From the NCBI RefSeq assembly GCF_023078495.1, contig NZ_CP095742.1, forward strand, positions 3,596,001 to 3,660,000: DNA of 64,000 bases. Direction: 5' to 3'. Positions 10,465-19,937 of the stretch are shown here, in pieces (position 1 is the stretch's first letter; every line of letters begins with the position of its first letter). Position numbers and translations under genes: made by a program. A model generated the notes under the pieces. It was not told where the DNA came from and ran no database searches. It was given only the letters and a program-made list of their open reading frames with translations. Source of the DNA: Luteibacter aegosomatissinici. Its GTDB lineage: Bacteria; Pseudomonadota; Gammaproteobacteria; Xanthomonadales; Rhodanobacteraceae.

Positions 10465-13422
10465 ATGGACAGCATTCGCATCCGCGGCGCCCGCACGCAC
10501 AATCTCAAAAATATCGACCTCGACCTGCCCCGTGACAAGCTGATTGTCATTACGGGGCTGTCTGGTTCCGGTAAATCGTCCCTGGCTTTCGACACCATCT
10601 ATGCCGAAGGCCAGCGTCGCTACGTCGAGTCCCTGTCGGCTTATGCCCGCCAGTTCCTCTCGATGATGGAAAAGCCGGACGTAGACACGATCGAAGGCCT
10701 TTCCCCGGCCATCTCGATCGAGCAGAAGTCGACGTCCCATAACCCTCGCTCCACCGTCGGTACGATCACCGAGGTGTACGACTACCTGCGCCTGCTTTAC
10801 GCACGTGTCGGCACGCCCCGTTGCCCGAACCACGGGATCCCGCTCGAGGCGCAAACGGTCAGCCAGATGGTGGACAGCGCCCTCGCACTGGATGCCGACA
10901 AGCGCTGGATGCTGCTCGCGCCGGTCATCCGTGAGCGTAAGGGTGAACACGTACAGGTCTTCGACCAGCTGCGCGCGCAGGGCTTCGTCCGCGCCCGCGT
11001 GGATGGCGAGGTATACGACCTGGATGCCGTGCCGCCGCTCACGCTGCGCCAGAAGCACACGATCGAAGCGGTCATCGACCGCTTCCGCCCGCGTGACGAC
11101 ATCAAGCAGCGCCTGGCCGAGTCGTTTGAAACGGCCCTGCGCCTGGGCGATGGCATTGTCATCCTGGTGGACATGGATGACGCGAAGGCGGACGAGCAGT
11201 TGTTCTCGTCTCGCTTCTCCTGCCCGATGTGCGATTACTCGCTGCCCGAACTCGAGCCGCGCCTGTTCTCGTTCAACTCGCCCGTGGGCGCCTGCCCCAC
11301 CTGCGATGGCCTGGGGGTGACCCAGGTGTTCGATCCCGCACGCGTGGTGGGACACCCCGAGCTCAGCCTCGCCGGGGGCGCCATCCGTGGCTGGGATCGT
11401 CGCAACGCGTATTACTTCCAGATGATCATCTCGCTGGGCAAGCACTACGGGTTCGATCCCGAGACGCCGTGGCGCCAGCTCAGCAAGGCCCAGCAAAACG
11501 CGGTGCTGTACGGCTCGGGCAAGGAGCTGATCCCGTTCCGTTACATCACCGATCGCGGCGGCAAGGTCACGCGCGAACACAAGTTCGAAGGCATCATCAA
11601 CAACCTCGAACGCCGCTACCGCGAGACCGAGTCGGCGGCGGTGCGCGAGGAGATGCAGCGTTACATCGCCGATCATCCGTGCCCGGATTGCGGCGGTCAG
11701 CGCCTGAACCCTTCCGCGCGAAATGTGTTCGTCGCCGACAAGGCCATACCGGAGATCACCGGGCTGGCGATCGACAACGCACTCAATTTCTTCGCCACGC
11801 TGAAGCTCAGCGGCTGGCGTGGCGAGATCGCGGTGAAGATCATCAAGGAGATCCGCGAGCGGCTGACGTTCCTCAACGACGTGGGCCTCAATTACCTCAC
11901 CCTCGATCGCCAGGCGGATTCGCTGTCGGGCGGCGAGGCGCAGCGTATCCGCCTGGCCAGCCAGATCGGCGCCGGCCTCGTGGGCGTCATGTACGTGCTG
12001 GATGAGCCGTCGATCGGCCTGCACCAGCGCGATAACGAGCGCCTGCTCGGCACCCTCACCCGCCTGCGTGACCTCGGCAACACCGTAATCGTGGTGGAAC
12101 ATGACGAGGACGCGATCCGGGCTGCGGATTACCTTCTGGATATCGGCCCGGGCGCGGGCGTGCATGGCGGTTCCATCGTGGGCGAAGGCACCCTGGAACA
12201 GGTGATGAAATCGCCCACCTCGGTCACCGCCAAGTACCTGAGCGGCGAGCGTGGCATCAAGGTGCCTGCAAAACGCCGCGAAGCGATCGATGGCCAGTGG
12301 GTGGAGCTGAAGGGCGCCACTGGCAACAACCTGAAAGACGTGGACCTGCGTATTCCCGTGGGTACGTTCACATGTGTCACGGGCGTGTCCGGTTCGGGCA
12401 AGTCCACGCTGGTCAACGATACGTTCTACCGCATTGCCGCGATGGAGTTGAACGGTGCCAGCGAGCAGCCGGCACCGTACGAATCCATCGAGGGCCTGAA
12501 CCTGTTCGACAAGGTTGTCGATATCGACCAATCGCCGATCGGGCGCACGCCGCGCTCGAACCCGGCCACGTACACCGGCCTGTTCACCCCGCTGCGCGAG
12601 CTGTACTCGCAGGTGCCGGAGGCGCGTTCGCGCGGTTACACGCCCGGCCGCTTCAGCTTCAACGTGCGCGGCGGCCGCTGCGAGGCGTGCGAAGGCGATG
12701 GCATGATCAAGGTGGAGATGCACTTCCTCCCGGATGTGTATGTGCCTTGCGACGTGTGCCACGGCAAGCGCTACAACCGCGAAACGCTGGAAGTGCTTTA
12801 CAAGGGCCACACCATTGCCGACGTGCTCGACATGACGGTGGAAGACGCGTTCAAGCTGTTTGAGAACGTGCCTGTGATTGCACGCAAGCTGGAAACGTTG
12901 CGTGCGGTAGGCCTGGATTACATCAAGCTTGGTCAGAGCGCCACGACGCTCTCGGGCGGCGAAGCGCAGCGCGTGAAGCTGTCGAAGGAACTCTCCAAGC
13001 GCGACACGGGCAACACGCTGTACATCCTGGACGAGCCGACGACGGGCCTGCACTTCCACGATATCGAGCAGTTGCTCGAGGTGCTGCATACCCTCGTCAA
13101 CCACGGGAATACCGTGGTCGTGATCGAGCACAACCTGGATGTGATCAAGACCGCCGACTGGCTGGTCGATCTCGGCCCTGAAGGCGGTGCCGGCGGTGGG
13201 CGCATCCTCGTTAGCGGCACGCCCGAGACCGTCGCCAACACGAAGTCCTCGCACACCGGGCGGTTCCTGCTGCCCCATCTGAACGCGCCTGCGCCTGCTG
13301 CGCAGGAAAAGCCTGCGGCGAAGAAAGCGACAGCCAAAGTCCCCGCCAAGGCCGTGGGCAAAGCCACGACCAAAGCCACCACCAAGGCGGCCCCGGCCGC
13401 GAAGAAGAAAAAGACTGCATGA
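10465..13422 (+). CDS. uvrA: Excinuclease ABC subunit A
   Basis: UvrA is the damage-recognition ATPase of nucleotide excision repair and loads UvrB on DNA. It has two ABC modules: Walker A at 31-39 (GLSGSGKSS) and 640-648 (GVSGSGKST). Zinc sites are Cys253/256/277/280 and Cys739/742/762/765, and both LSGGEAQR signatures are present. At 985 residues it exceeds the usual length of about 940; the extra is a C-terminal Lys/Ala-rich tail (about 945-985) of KAxAK-type repeats resembling histone H1-like tails. No LexA box was recognised upstream. The stop overlaps the next gene by 4 nt. Confidence 0.98.
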   Translation: MDSIRIRGARTHNLKNIDLDLPRDKLIVITGLSGSGKSSLAFDTIYAEGQRRYVESLSAYARQFLSMMEKPDVDTIEGLSPAISIEQKSTSHNPRSTVGTITEVYDYLRLLYARVGTPRCPNHGIPLEAQTVSQMVDSALALDADKRWMLLAPVIRERKGEHVQVFDQLRAQGFVRARVDGEVYDLDAVPPLTLRQKHTIEAVIDRFRPRDDIKQRLAESFETALRLGDGIVILVDMDDAKADEQLFSSRFSCPMCDYSLPELEPRLFSFNSPVGACPTCDGLGVTQVFDPARVVGHPELSLAGGAIRGWDRRNAYYFQMIISLGKHYGFDPETPWRQLSKAQQNAVLYGSGKELIPFRYITDRGGKVTREHKFEGIINNLERRYRETESAAVREEMQRYIADHPCPDCGGQRLNPSARNVFVADKAIPEITGLAIDNALNFFATLKLSGWRGEIAVKIIKEIRERLTFLNDVGLNYLTLDRQADSLSGGEAQRIRLASQIGAGLVGVMYVLDEPSIGLHQRDNERLLGTLTRLRDLGNTVIVVEHDEDAIRAADYLLDIGPGAGVHGGSIVGEGTLEQVMKSPTSVTAKYLSGERGIKVPAKRREAIDGQWVELKGATGNNLKDVDLRIPVGTFTCVTGVSGSGKSTLVNDTFYRIAAMELNGASEQPAPYESIEGLNLFDKVVDIDQSPIGRTPRSNPATYTGLFTPLRELYSQVPEARSRGYTPGRFSFNVRGGRCEACEGDGMIKVEMHFLPDVYVPCDVCHGKRYNRETLEVLYKGHTIADVLDMTVEDAFKLFENVPVIARKLETLRAVGLDYIKLGQSATTLSGGEAQRVKLSKELSKRDTGNTLYILDEPTTGLHFHDIEQLLEVLHTLVNHGNTVVVIEHNLDVIKTADWLVDLGPEGGAGGGRILVSGTPETVANTKSSHTGRFLLPHLNAPAPAAQEKPAAKKATAKVPAKAVGKATTKATTKAAPAAKKKKTA

Positions 13423-13847
13423 GCACTGAAGCCTCCCAGACGCCCGCGCCCAACCCCATCTTCATTACGCCGATGGATGTGCGCTGGCAGGATCTGGACG
13501 CGTACAACCACGTGAACAACGCGAACTACCTGGTGTACCTGCAGGAAGCCCGCCTGAAGTGGCTCATGAACCTGCCGGATCCGTGGTACGCCCCGGAAGC
13601 CGCGCCGGTGATGGCGCACAGCGAGATCAACTACCGCCTGCCGATCGAATGGCCGGCCGATATCCAGATCGAGCTGTATGTGAACCGCGTAGGCAGCAGC
13701 TCCATGACCGTTGGCCACCGCATCGTCGATAGCCAGGATGCCACCCGCATCCACGCGGATGGCAGCGTCACCATGGTATGGATCGATACGAAGACCGGCC
13801 GGCCCGTCGCCCTGCCCCAGGCAATCCGCGACGCCGCCAAGGGCTAA
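13419..13847 (+). CDS. Acyl-CoA thioesterase, hotdog fold (YbgC/FadM type)
   Basis: This 142-residue single-domain protein belongs to the 4-hydroxybenzoyl-CoA thioesterase group. The motif [20 protein letters not shown] (residues 18-37) holds the catalytic Asp and the HVNN turn that binds the thioester. The substrate cannot be read from the sequence; a short or medium acyl-CoA is usual. Its ATG overlaps the uvrA stop (ATGA), so it is probably translationally coupled, although no functional link to DNA repair is known. Confidence 0.85.
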   Translation: MSTEASQTPAPNPIFITPMDVRWQDLDAYNHVNNANYLVYLQEARLKWLMNLPDPWYAPEAAPVMAHSEINYRLPIEWPADIQIELYVNRVGSSSMTVGHRIVDSQDATRIHADGSVTMVWIDTKTGRPVALPQAIRDAAKG

Positions 13848-13853
13848 GCGACC

Positions 13854-13883
13854 CTGTACGAGCGCGCTTGCGCGCTCGTACAG
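13854..13883. repeat. REP-like perfect palindrome
   Basis: CTGTACGAGCGCGC and its exact complement flank a TT spacer, giving 14-bp arms. Both arms carry the same TACGAG change relative to the family TAGGAG, a compensating double change that keeps pairing. It follows the thioesterase gene and has no T-tract. Confidence 0.85.
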
Positions 13884-13961
13884 AAGGCGGGCGCCTTCGT
13901 AACGCATGGCATTCATCTGCTCCCGGTATGATCCATCGGCGATCTACACGGAGAGAGACCC

Positions 13962-15428
13962 ATGCGCCGCACCCTCGTACTGGCTATTGCCTGCGCCGTC
14001 GCCCTGCCCGCGTTCGCGGCCGATGAGCGTACCGCCCTCACCCTCTACCGCGCCGACAGCGACCAGCTGTTTCAAACAACCGGCGATGCCCTCTCCAGCG
14101 ATGGCTATGCCGTGGTGCACGAGCGCCGCGCGTTCGACCTGAAGGGCGGCACCCAGGATCTTTCCATCGGCGGCCTGCCCGCTGCGCTCGATGCCGAGGC
14201 GCTCACCCTGCGCTTCCCCGGCAAGGGCACCCGCGTGCTTTCGCAGCGGCTACTGCTGGGCCAGGGCTTCGACGGCGCGGTGGCCGGCCTGGTCGGGCAG
14301 AAGGTCCAGGTCGTGGGTAACGGCGGGCAGGACATCGCGAATGGGACCCTGGTACAGGCCGGCAGCCCCATGGTGCTCCGTGATGCCACGGGCCAATTCA
14401 CCCTGGTGCGCGATTACGCGGCGCTGCGGGTGGCAGGTGTCGACAACGTGGCCCGTGGCTCCACCCTGCAGGTGCGCATCGACGGCAGCGCTACAGGCAA
14501 CAGCACCGCGCAGCTGGATTACCCAACGTCCGGCCTCGGCTGGCGCGGTGCCTACGTCGCCACGCTCGCGAGCGGCAGCGCCTGTTCCATGGCATTCGAT
14601 GCCAACGCAAGCATCGCCAACCGCAGTGGCCGTGACTGGAAGGATGTCGCGCTCAAGCTGGTGGCCGGCGATGCGCGGCGCGCCAAGGCACCTCCCGCGC
14701 AACCGCGGTTCATGTCCCGCGCCGCCCCGGCGCCCGCGGCCATGGGCATAGAGGAAGCCTCGACCAACGCCGTCCCGGCCACCCTGGGCGACCTGCGCAC
14801 GTACACGCTGCCCAAGCCCATCGACTTGCCCGATGGCAGTGTCACGCAAAGCCCGCTGTACGACACCCGCACCGTGGCTTGCGAACGCCTGGCAACGTAC
14901 GAAACGGGCCAGCGCTTCTACGGCGGCGAGCCCACTGTGCAGCCCGACATGAACCTCGCACCCAGCGATGGCACGCCGATCAACGCCAGTCTGAAATTCA
15001 AGGCGTTCGATAGCCTGCCAGCGGGTTACGTGCGCGTCATGACCGGTGACCGCGACGGTAATGCCGAACTGCTGGCGGAAGGCGCACTCCGCGATACGCC
15101 GAAGAACGAAGACGCCACGATCGACCTGGGCAACGCGTTCGATCTGCGCGCGAAACGCGAGCGCACGTCGTTCAACGTGGCGGGCAAGCAGATCGACGAA
15201 GGCACGCGCCTGAGCTTCACCAATGCGGGCGATGGCACGCGCACGATTACGGTGCGCGAGCGCCCGACCCGCTGGCGCGCCTGGCAGCTGGTGTCGTCGT
15301 CAATCAAGCCTTCGAAGAACACCGCCGACGTGCTCGAGTTCAAGGTGGATGTCCCGGCCCACGGCAGCGCCACCCTCGATTTCGCCGTACGCTACACCTG
15401 GACCGACGCCGACATCCGGCCCCGCTAA
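13962..15428 (+). CDS. Exported DUF4139-domain protein
   Basis: A 488-residue protein with a signal peptide (residues 1-19, ending LPAFA). An N-terminal beta-rich region is followed by a DUF4139-like domain from about residue 180 to the end, with LDYPTSGLGWRGAYVATL and the closing RWRAWQLVSSS and ATLDFAVRYTW segments. Function is unknown; family members are envelope proteins. A strong GGAGAGAGA site precedes the ATG. It is followed 19 nt later by an enoyl-CoA hydratase homologue on the same strand. Confidence 0.8.
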   Translation: MRRTLVLAIACAVALPAFAADERTALTLYRADSDQLFQTTGDALSSDGYAVVHERRAFDLKGGTQDLSIGGLPAALDAEALTLRFPGKGTRVLSQRLLLGQGFDGAVAGLVGQKVQVVGNGGQDIANGTLVQAGSPMVLRDATGQFTLVRDYAALRVAGVDNVARGSTLQVRIDGSATGNSTAQLDYPTSGLGWRGAYVATLASGSACSMAFDANASIANRSGRDWKDVALKLVAGDARRAKAPPAQPRFMSRAAPAPAAMGIEEASTNAVPATLGDLRTYTLPKPIDLPDGSVTQSPLYDTRTVACERLATYETGQRFYGGEPTVQPDMNLAPSDGTPINASLKFKAFDSLPAGYVRVMTGDRDGNAELLAEGALRDTPKNEDATIDLGNAFDLRAKRERTSFNVAGKQIDEGTRLSFTNAGDGTRTITVRERPTRWRAWQLVSSSIKPSKNTADVLEFKVDVPAHGSATLDFAVRYTWTDADIRPR

Positions 15429-15447
15429 ACCGACCTGAGGCAAACCC

Positions 15448-16206
15448 ATGCTGGATATTCTTCCCCACGACGGCGACATTCATGAAATCCGGATGGCGCG
15501 GCCGCCGGTCAACGCCCTCGATACCGCACTGGTGAACGCCCTGCGCAGCGCTATCCTGGAGGCACCGATCAACGGTGCCCGCGGCATCGTGCTTTCGGGC
15601 GCGCAGGGCATGTTCTCGGCGGGCGTGGATGTCCCTGCGCTGCTCCAGCTCGACCGCGCCGGTGTCGAAGGCTTCTGGAACGATTTCTTCGCGCTGTGTG
15701 GCGCGATTGCCGCTTCACCGGTGCCGGTCGTCGCAGCGGTGACCGGGCATAGCCCGGCCGGCGGTGCGGTCCTTTCGCTGTTTGCGGACTACCGCGTCAT
15801 GGCGCACGGCATGTACAAGATCGGCTTGAATGAAGTTCAGGTCGGCCTTTCCGTGCCCGAGCCCATCCAGTTCGCCATGCGCCGCATCGTCGGCGCCTAC
15901 CGCGCCGAGCGCCTGCTGGTGGCCGGCGCCATGGTGGATGCGGAAGCTGCGCATGCGATCGGCCTGGTCGATGAGCTCGCCACGGTCGAGCAAGTCGTGC
16001 AACGCTCGGTCCAGTGGCTTAGCGAGCTCCTGAAATCGCCCCCGCACGCCATGCTGCGCACCCGCGCCATCGCGCGCGCTGACCTGCTTGACGTATGGGG
16101 CGACACCAACGGTCTGCTCGATGCCGGCTTCATCGATGATTTCTTCGCCCAGGAAACGCAGGGCGTGCTCAATGCCCTGGTGGCCCGCCTGAAATCGAAG
16201 GCCTAA
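15448..16206 (+). CDS. Enoyl-CoA hydratase/isomerase family protein
   Basis: A 252-residue crotonase-fold protein. The oxyanion-hole strands are GAQGMFSAGVDVPALL (about residues 51-66) and TGHSPAGGAVLSLFADYRVM (about 97-116). The usual hydratase glutamates are not both evident, so hydratase, isomerase or another crotonase reaction are all possible. It is probably cotranscribed with the upstream DUF4139 gene, though no functional connection is apparent. A REP palindrome follows its stop codon. Confidence 0.85.
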   Translation: MLDILPHDGDIHEIRMARPPVNALDTALVNALRSAILEAPINGARGIVLSGAQGMFSAGVDVPALLQLDRAGVEGFWNDFFALCGAIAASPVPVVAAVTGHSPAGGAVLSLFADYRVMAHGMYKIGLNEVQVGLSVPEPIQFAMRRIVGAYRAERLLVAGAMVDAEAAHAIGLVDELATVEQVVQRSVQWLSELLKSPPHAMLRTRAIARADLLDVWGDTNGLLDAGFIDDFFAQETQGVLNALVARLKSKA

Positions 16207-16214
16207 GCCACACC

Positions 16215-16234
16215 TGTAGGAGCGCGCTCCTACA
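16215..16234. repeat. REP-derived perfect 20-bp palindrome
   Basis: TGTAGGAGCGCGCTCCTACA is its own reverse complement. It looks like a family member reduced to its two outer arms, and it separates two convergent genes. Confidence 0.85.
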
Positions 16235-16260
16235 CAGAACAGGGTTACGCGAACGCCCGG

Positions 16261-17187
16261 TTACATGAAACCGGTGATGCCGGCGACGCCTTGGGCGGCA
16301 TGCATACGTGCCATCGGCAGGTCCGCCGGGCCAAGGCCACCCAAGGCGTAAACCGGAAGCGAGGCGTTCTCGGCCCACTTTGCGAAGCGCGGCCAGCCCA
16401 GCGGGGGTGCATCCCGATGGCTGGCGGTGCTTTCCACGGGCGATAGCGTGGCGAAGTCGCAACCTAGTGCCGATGCGAGCACCAGCTCATCCGGGTCGTG
16501 GCACGAGGCGCCCACCAGTTGGCCAAATGGTAACGGGCGCTCACTGAGTTCACGCAGCTGCGCCGCAGAAAGGTGCACACCCGCACCTAGCAGCCGCGCG
16601 CCCTCGATATCCCGATTCAACATAAGCCGCGCGCCAAAGCGCTCGACCTCGGGCAACAGGGCTTCTGCGCCCGCTCGCGCCAGTTCGGGTGGCACGCCCG
16701 GCAGTCGCCACTGAAGCAAGCGCTCGCCTCGCGCCAGCGCGGCACGTACCAGGGTCGTCGCATGCGCGACCGAGGCCCCCGCCGGCGTGATGGGGTAATG
16801 CTCTGGCAGGCGCAACGCCGCGAGGATGGGCCGGTCGGCAGGTGCAAGGAGCGCCGGGTCGATGTCCCACGGCAGCCGCCAATCGATCGCGGCGGCATCC
16901 AGTGCTTGCGGCTCCCCTGTCCAGGCCCGGACGACCACGGCTTCGAGCAGCATGCTGCGCTCGCCGTAAGTCCACGGCACCCGGATCAGGTCCTCGAAGG
17001 ACAGTGGGTCCACCGCGATGCCCAGCTCTTCATCCAGCTCACGCTCAAGGGCGGCCATGGGCGCTTCGCCCGGCTCCACCTTGCCCCCCGGGAATTCCCA
17101 CATGCCCGCCAGGTGCTTACCGGGCGGGCGTTGGGCGACGAGGATGCGCCCGGCGCCATCGAGCAGGACGCCGGCGAGCACGTGCAT
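16261..17187 (-). CDS. Nudix hydrolase (MutT type) fused to a thiamine phosphate synthase-like domain
   Basis: A 308-residue two-domain protein. Residues 1-130 form a Nudix domain with the full box GGKVEPGEAPMAALERELDE followed by ELGI (about 36-59), expected to hydrolyse 8-oxo-dGTP or a related nucleotide. Residues about 135-308 resemble ThiE/TenI, with CHDPDELVLA, LGCDFATLSPV and YALGGL motifs. This fusion is common in Pseudomonas and Xanthomonas relatives; the second domain's role is unclear. The ATG at 17187 overlaps the folA stop by one base (TGATG), indicating coupling. The longer open frame upstream runs through folA and is not used. Confidence 0.88.
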   Translation of the reverse strand: MHVLAGVLLDGAGRILVAQRPPGKHLAGMWEFPGGKVEPGEAPMAALERELDEELGIAVDPLSFEDLIRVPWTYGERSMLLEAVVVRAWTGEPQALDAAAIDWRLPWDIDPALLAPADRPILAALRLPEHYPITPAGASVAHATTLVRAALARGERLLQWRLPGVPPELARAGAEALLPEVERFGARLMLNRDIEGARLLGAGVHLSAAQLRELSERPLPFGQLVGASCHDPDELVLASALGCDFATLSPVESTASHRDAPPLGWPRFAKWAENASLPVYALGGLGPADLPMARMHAAQGVAGITGFM

Positions 17188-17675
17188 CAGACGGCCCTGA
17201 CGTATTCGACCATATCGAACGGGTGCGCGTGGGTCTTGTCGGCCTTGTGCGACACACGGGAGACCTCGATCCATTCCTTGAAGTCGATGCCCGGGAAGAA
17301 GACGTCAGCGCCTTCCACGGCCGCATATACCCAGGTCAGGTACAGCGTGCGGGCATACGGCAAGGCTTCGCGGAACACCTCACCACCACCAATGACCATC
17401 AGGCCGGTGTGGCCGCAGCTCGCCTGCGCCTCGGCGATGGAGCGCACCGTGATCTGGCCGGGGTACGGCGCCTCGCCCTTGCGGGTGAGCACGTAGTTCG
17501 TGCGGTTCGGCAAGGCACGGCCGATGGATTCGGCGGTCTTGCGGCCCATCAGCACGGATTTGTCGGTGGTCAGGGTCTTGAAGTAACTCAGGTCGTCGGG
17601 AAGGTGCCAGGGCAACCCGCCCTGCTTGCCGATGGCAAAGTTTTCGTCGAGCGCGGCAACCAGGTGGACGGCCAT
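17187..17675 (-). CDS. folA: Dihydrofolate reductase
   Basis: DHFR reduces dihydrofolate to tetrahydrofolate with NADPH. The 162-residue protein shows the N-terminal VHLVAALDENFAIGKQGGLP loop, WHLPDDLSYFK with the substrate-binding Asp28, MGRKTAESIGR for NADPH, and VIGGGEVF. The ATG at 17675 has an AAGGAAG site. Its product pool links to ThyA (34273-35067), which produces dihydrofolate. It is coupled to the downstream Nudix-ThiE gene. Confidence 0.97.
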   Translation of the reverse strand: MAVHLVAALDENFAIGKQGGLPWHLPDDLSYFKTLTTDKSVLMGRKTAESIGRALPNRTNYVLTRKGEAPYPGQITVRSIAEAQASCGHTGLMVIGGGEVFREALPYARTLYLTWVYAAVEGADVFFPGIDFKEWIEVSRVSHKADKTHAHPFDMVEYVRAV

Positions 17676-17814
17676 GGAACTTCCTTTCGCAAAAAATGGA
17701 GGAGCCGGGCACATGGCCCGTACGTGCAAATAGTAGTCCTAGGAATGTGATGGTGGAACAAACATGCGTTTGAAGTTGCGTGGGGGCACGCACCAGCCCG
17801 CCCCGGTCCCCGTG

Positions 17815-18834
17815 CTAAGGCTGTGCGAGCGCATCGTCCAGGCCGCGTGCGCGGATCACCATGCGGCGCGTCTTCAGGTCAATGGTGGTCGCGTACCACG
17901 GGTGGGCCGGCGCCTCGCTGCTGGTGTCTTCGAACACCCGCCCATCGGCCTGGCGGCAGCGCAACGTAACAAAGATCGCGCCGTCGGGCAGGGCGATGTC
18001 ACGCGTACCGCCCCAAGGCACTTCGCCCACGGCAAGCGGGACGCTCGCCTCCGATCCCGTATCGCCCGTATTGACCCGGGCCATGGCATCGAAGCCGCCC
18101 ACACTGCGTGGGATGAGCGCCAGCGCCAGCGTGTAACGCACGGGCTCGGGATCGGGGCGGAACCAGCCGACGATCGCAGCCCACCACGGTTGCGCGGGAT
18201 GCGTCGTGAGCGTCATCGGCGCATAACCGAGAGCACGCGAACTGACGGAGGCGCCCAAGGTGCAGAGGAAGCGAAGCTGTTCCGCGCCTGCGTCACGCAG
18301 CTCGCATGGCCTCCCCTGCACGGTGAGCTCCGGGCTGTGTGCATCCAGGGCATGGCCGGCGATCACGAGCTCCACGGCCAATGGCTTCGCTGGCGCCACG
18401 ATGTAGCGCGGGCTGAAGTCGGTGACACGAGGGAAGCGGTAGGTCGCCGCAAGCGTGCTGAGCAGCGCATCGGCCTGGCCGAGCATGGCGGCTGCCTTCT
18501 TGCGCGGATAGCGCTCGCTGCGGCGCATGTCATCAGCCGCATTGAGCGTACCGTTCAAAAACGACTGCTGGACATCGTTTAGATCACCCACGAGCTTACC
18601 TTCCGTCGCCGCACCGACCGCCGCGAGTTGCGGCACCAGCAACTCCGCGTTCTGGCGGGCAATGAATGCGCCGACGCCGAATTGGCCGCCCGCATCGCGG
18701 ATGATTTCCGTCGCCGCGCTGTGCGTTTCTTCAAGTACGGATGCGACGGTACGCGGCCCCGGCGTATCGGCATCGCCGGCATACGCCATCGATGCACACG
18801 CCAGAACGCCCCACCCAAGGCAACGCTTGTCCAT
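17815..18834 (-). CDS. Exported protein of unknown function
   Basis: A 339-residue protein I do not recognise. A short signal peptide is likely (residues 1-19, ending SMAYA). The first half is predicted mostly helical and alanine-rich (VLEETHSAATEI, FLNGTLNAADDM). The second half looks beta-rich, with two cysteines about 12 residues apart (GRPCELRD and RFLCTL) that could form a disulfide. No membrane segment or catalytic motif is obvious. It stands alone, transcribed convergently toward nothing close, with 139 nt to folA. Confidence 0.65.
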   Translation of the reverse strand: MDKRCLGWGVLACASMAYAGDADTPGPRTVASVLEETHSAATEIIRDAGGQFGVGAFIARQNAELLVPQLAAVGAATEGKLVGDLNDVQQSFLNGTLNAADDMRRSERYPRKKAAAMLGQADALLSTLAATYRFPRVTDFSPRYIVAPAKPLAVELVIAGHALDAHSPELTVQGRPCELRDAGAEQLRFLCTLGASVSSRALGYAPMTLTTHPAQPWWAAIVGWFRPDPEPVRYTLALALIPRSVGGFDAMARVNTGDTGSEASVPLAVGEVPWGGTRDIALPDGAIFVTLRCRQADGRVFEDTSSEAPAHPWYATTIDLKTRRMVIRARGLDDALAQP

Positions 18835-18970
18835 GACACCTCCCCAACCGTCCCATCCTGGCCGGTAGGATCACTCTCCGCCGCTGCCGTGCACGACGCA
18901 AGCGTGCCCACGTGAAGGCGGTGGTGCGAATACGGAAGGCGATGTGTAACTGGCCGCGAGAATGGGTTAA

Positions 18971-19843
18971 TCAGTCCTTGGCCAGGCGTACGTGCAATTC
19001 GTCCACGACATGCCGTGCACGGCGGGGTAATTCCCACTCGGCCCGGTGGATCAACCATAGCGTTTCAACGATAGCCCGGTCAGCATCGAGCACGCGGATC
19101 GCCTCCTGTCGCGCGAATGCCCGCCTCGCGTGCCGTGGCAAAACGCTGAAACCCAACCCCCTGGCGACGGGTTCCAGGATAAGCGCGATCTGATTGGTGA
19201 ACCCCGTAACCGGTACCTCACCCAGGCGTTTACCGGGAAAACGGCGGGCCAGGAGGCGAGTCGCCATGGATTGGCCATCCGGATGGTCGATGAAGCCCAA
19301 GCGGAGCAGATCCTCCCAATCACTCACCTCCGCATCCGCCGGAATGACCAGCTCGAGGGCTTCCTCGCAGAAACGCTCGATGGCCAGCCGCTCGTCATCG
19401 GGGCGGCGCGACACGATGCCGATATCGAACCGGTTATCGAGCACCGCCTGGAGCACATCTTCTTCGGGGGCGAAACGGTGGCGCACCACCAGCCCTGGCG
19501 TTTCCCGCTGGATATCCAGCAACTTCGGGTAGGTCGACAGGCCGACGCTGCCCGGGGTGATGATCGACACCACGCCATCGAGCGCATCCGCATTGGACAG
19601 GCGCGAGGCCAGGCAACGTTCGGCCCGCGCCACTTCCTCACCATAGGCCAGCAGCGCGTGCCCCGCTGGCGTCAGCTCCACGCCGCGTGGCCGCCGGATC
19701 AACAAGGGGCCAAGCTGGGCTTCCAGTTGACGGATGTGCTGGCTCACCGCTGCCTGGGTCAGTTCGAGCGTCTCGGCGGCACGGGTAAAGGTGCCCTCCG
19801 CAGCAAGAGTGGTGAATGAGCGAAGCCACGCCGGGTTCATCAT
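18971..19843 (-). CDS. LysR-family transcriptional regulator
   Basis: A 290-residue LTTR. The N-terminal winged helix-turn-helix (about residues 5-62) contains FTRAAETLELTQAAVSQHIRQLE cut to its key part, TQAAVSQHIRQLEAQL, followed by the periplasmic-binding-like effector domain (about 90-285). The effector is not identifiable. It is divergent from the Old Yellow Enzyme gene with 94 nt between starts, the arrangement in which LysR proteins usually control the divergent gene and themselves. Two ATG codons in tandem open the frame; the first (19843) is used here. Confidence 0.92.
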   Translation of the reverse strand: MMNPAWLRSFTTLAAEGTFTRAAETLELTQAAVSQHIRQLEAQLGPLLIRRPRGVELTPAGHALLAYGEEVARAERCLASRLSNADALDGVVSIITPGSVGLSTYPKLLDIQRETPGLVVRHRFAPEEDVLQAVLDNRFDIGIVSRRPDDERLAIERFCEEALELVIPADAEVSDWEDLLRLGFIDHPDGQSMATRLLARRFPGKRLGEVPVTGFTNQIALILEPVARGLGFSVLPRHARRAFARQEAIRVLDADRAIVETLWLIHRAEWELPRRARHVVDELHVRLAKD

Positions 19844-19937
19844 AACAAACTCTTATAGAAACCATTAGGAAGTCGCGCTTCTTATTATAGTGCTCAGCCC
19901 CTATCGTTTGCGTATTACTGTTGCCGTAGGTGCATCA

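Noticed and set aside
10393-13278. 961-codon open frame antisense to uvrA
   Set aside because: It is a shadow of GC-rich codon use in uvrA. It has no recognisable domains, a His/Arg/Ala-rich composition and no suitable start, while uvrA is certain.
13854-13883. Palindromes after genes read as terminators
   Set aside because: The REP-like hairpins here and at 16215, 23431 and elsewhere have no T-run and share a family sequence, so they are listed as repeats.
19844-19937. LysR binding box and promoter between the LysR and oxidoreductase genes
   Set aside because: TATTAT at 19883 could be a -10, and T-N11-A matches occur, but no dyad or -35 was clear enough to annotate.
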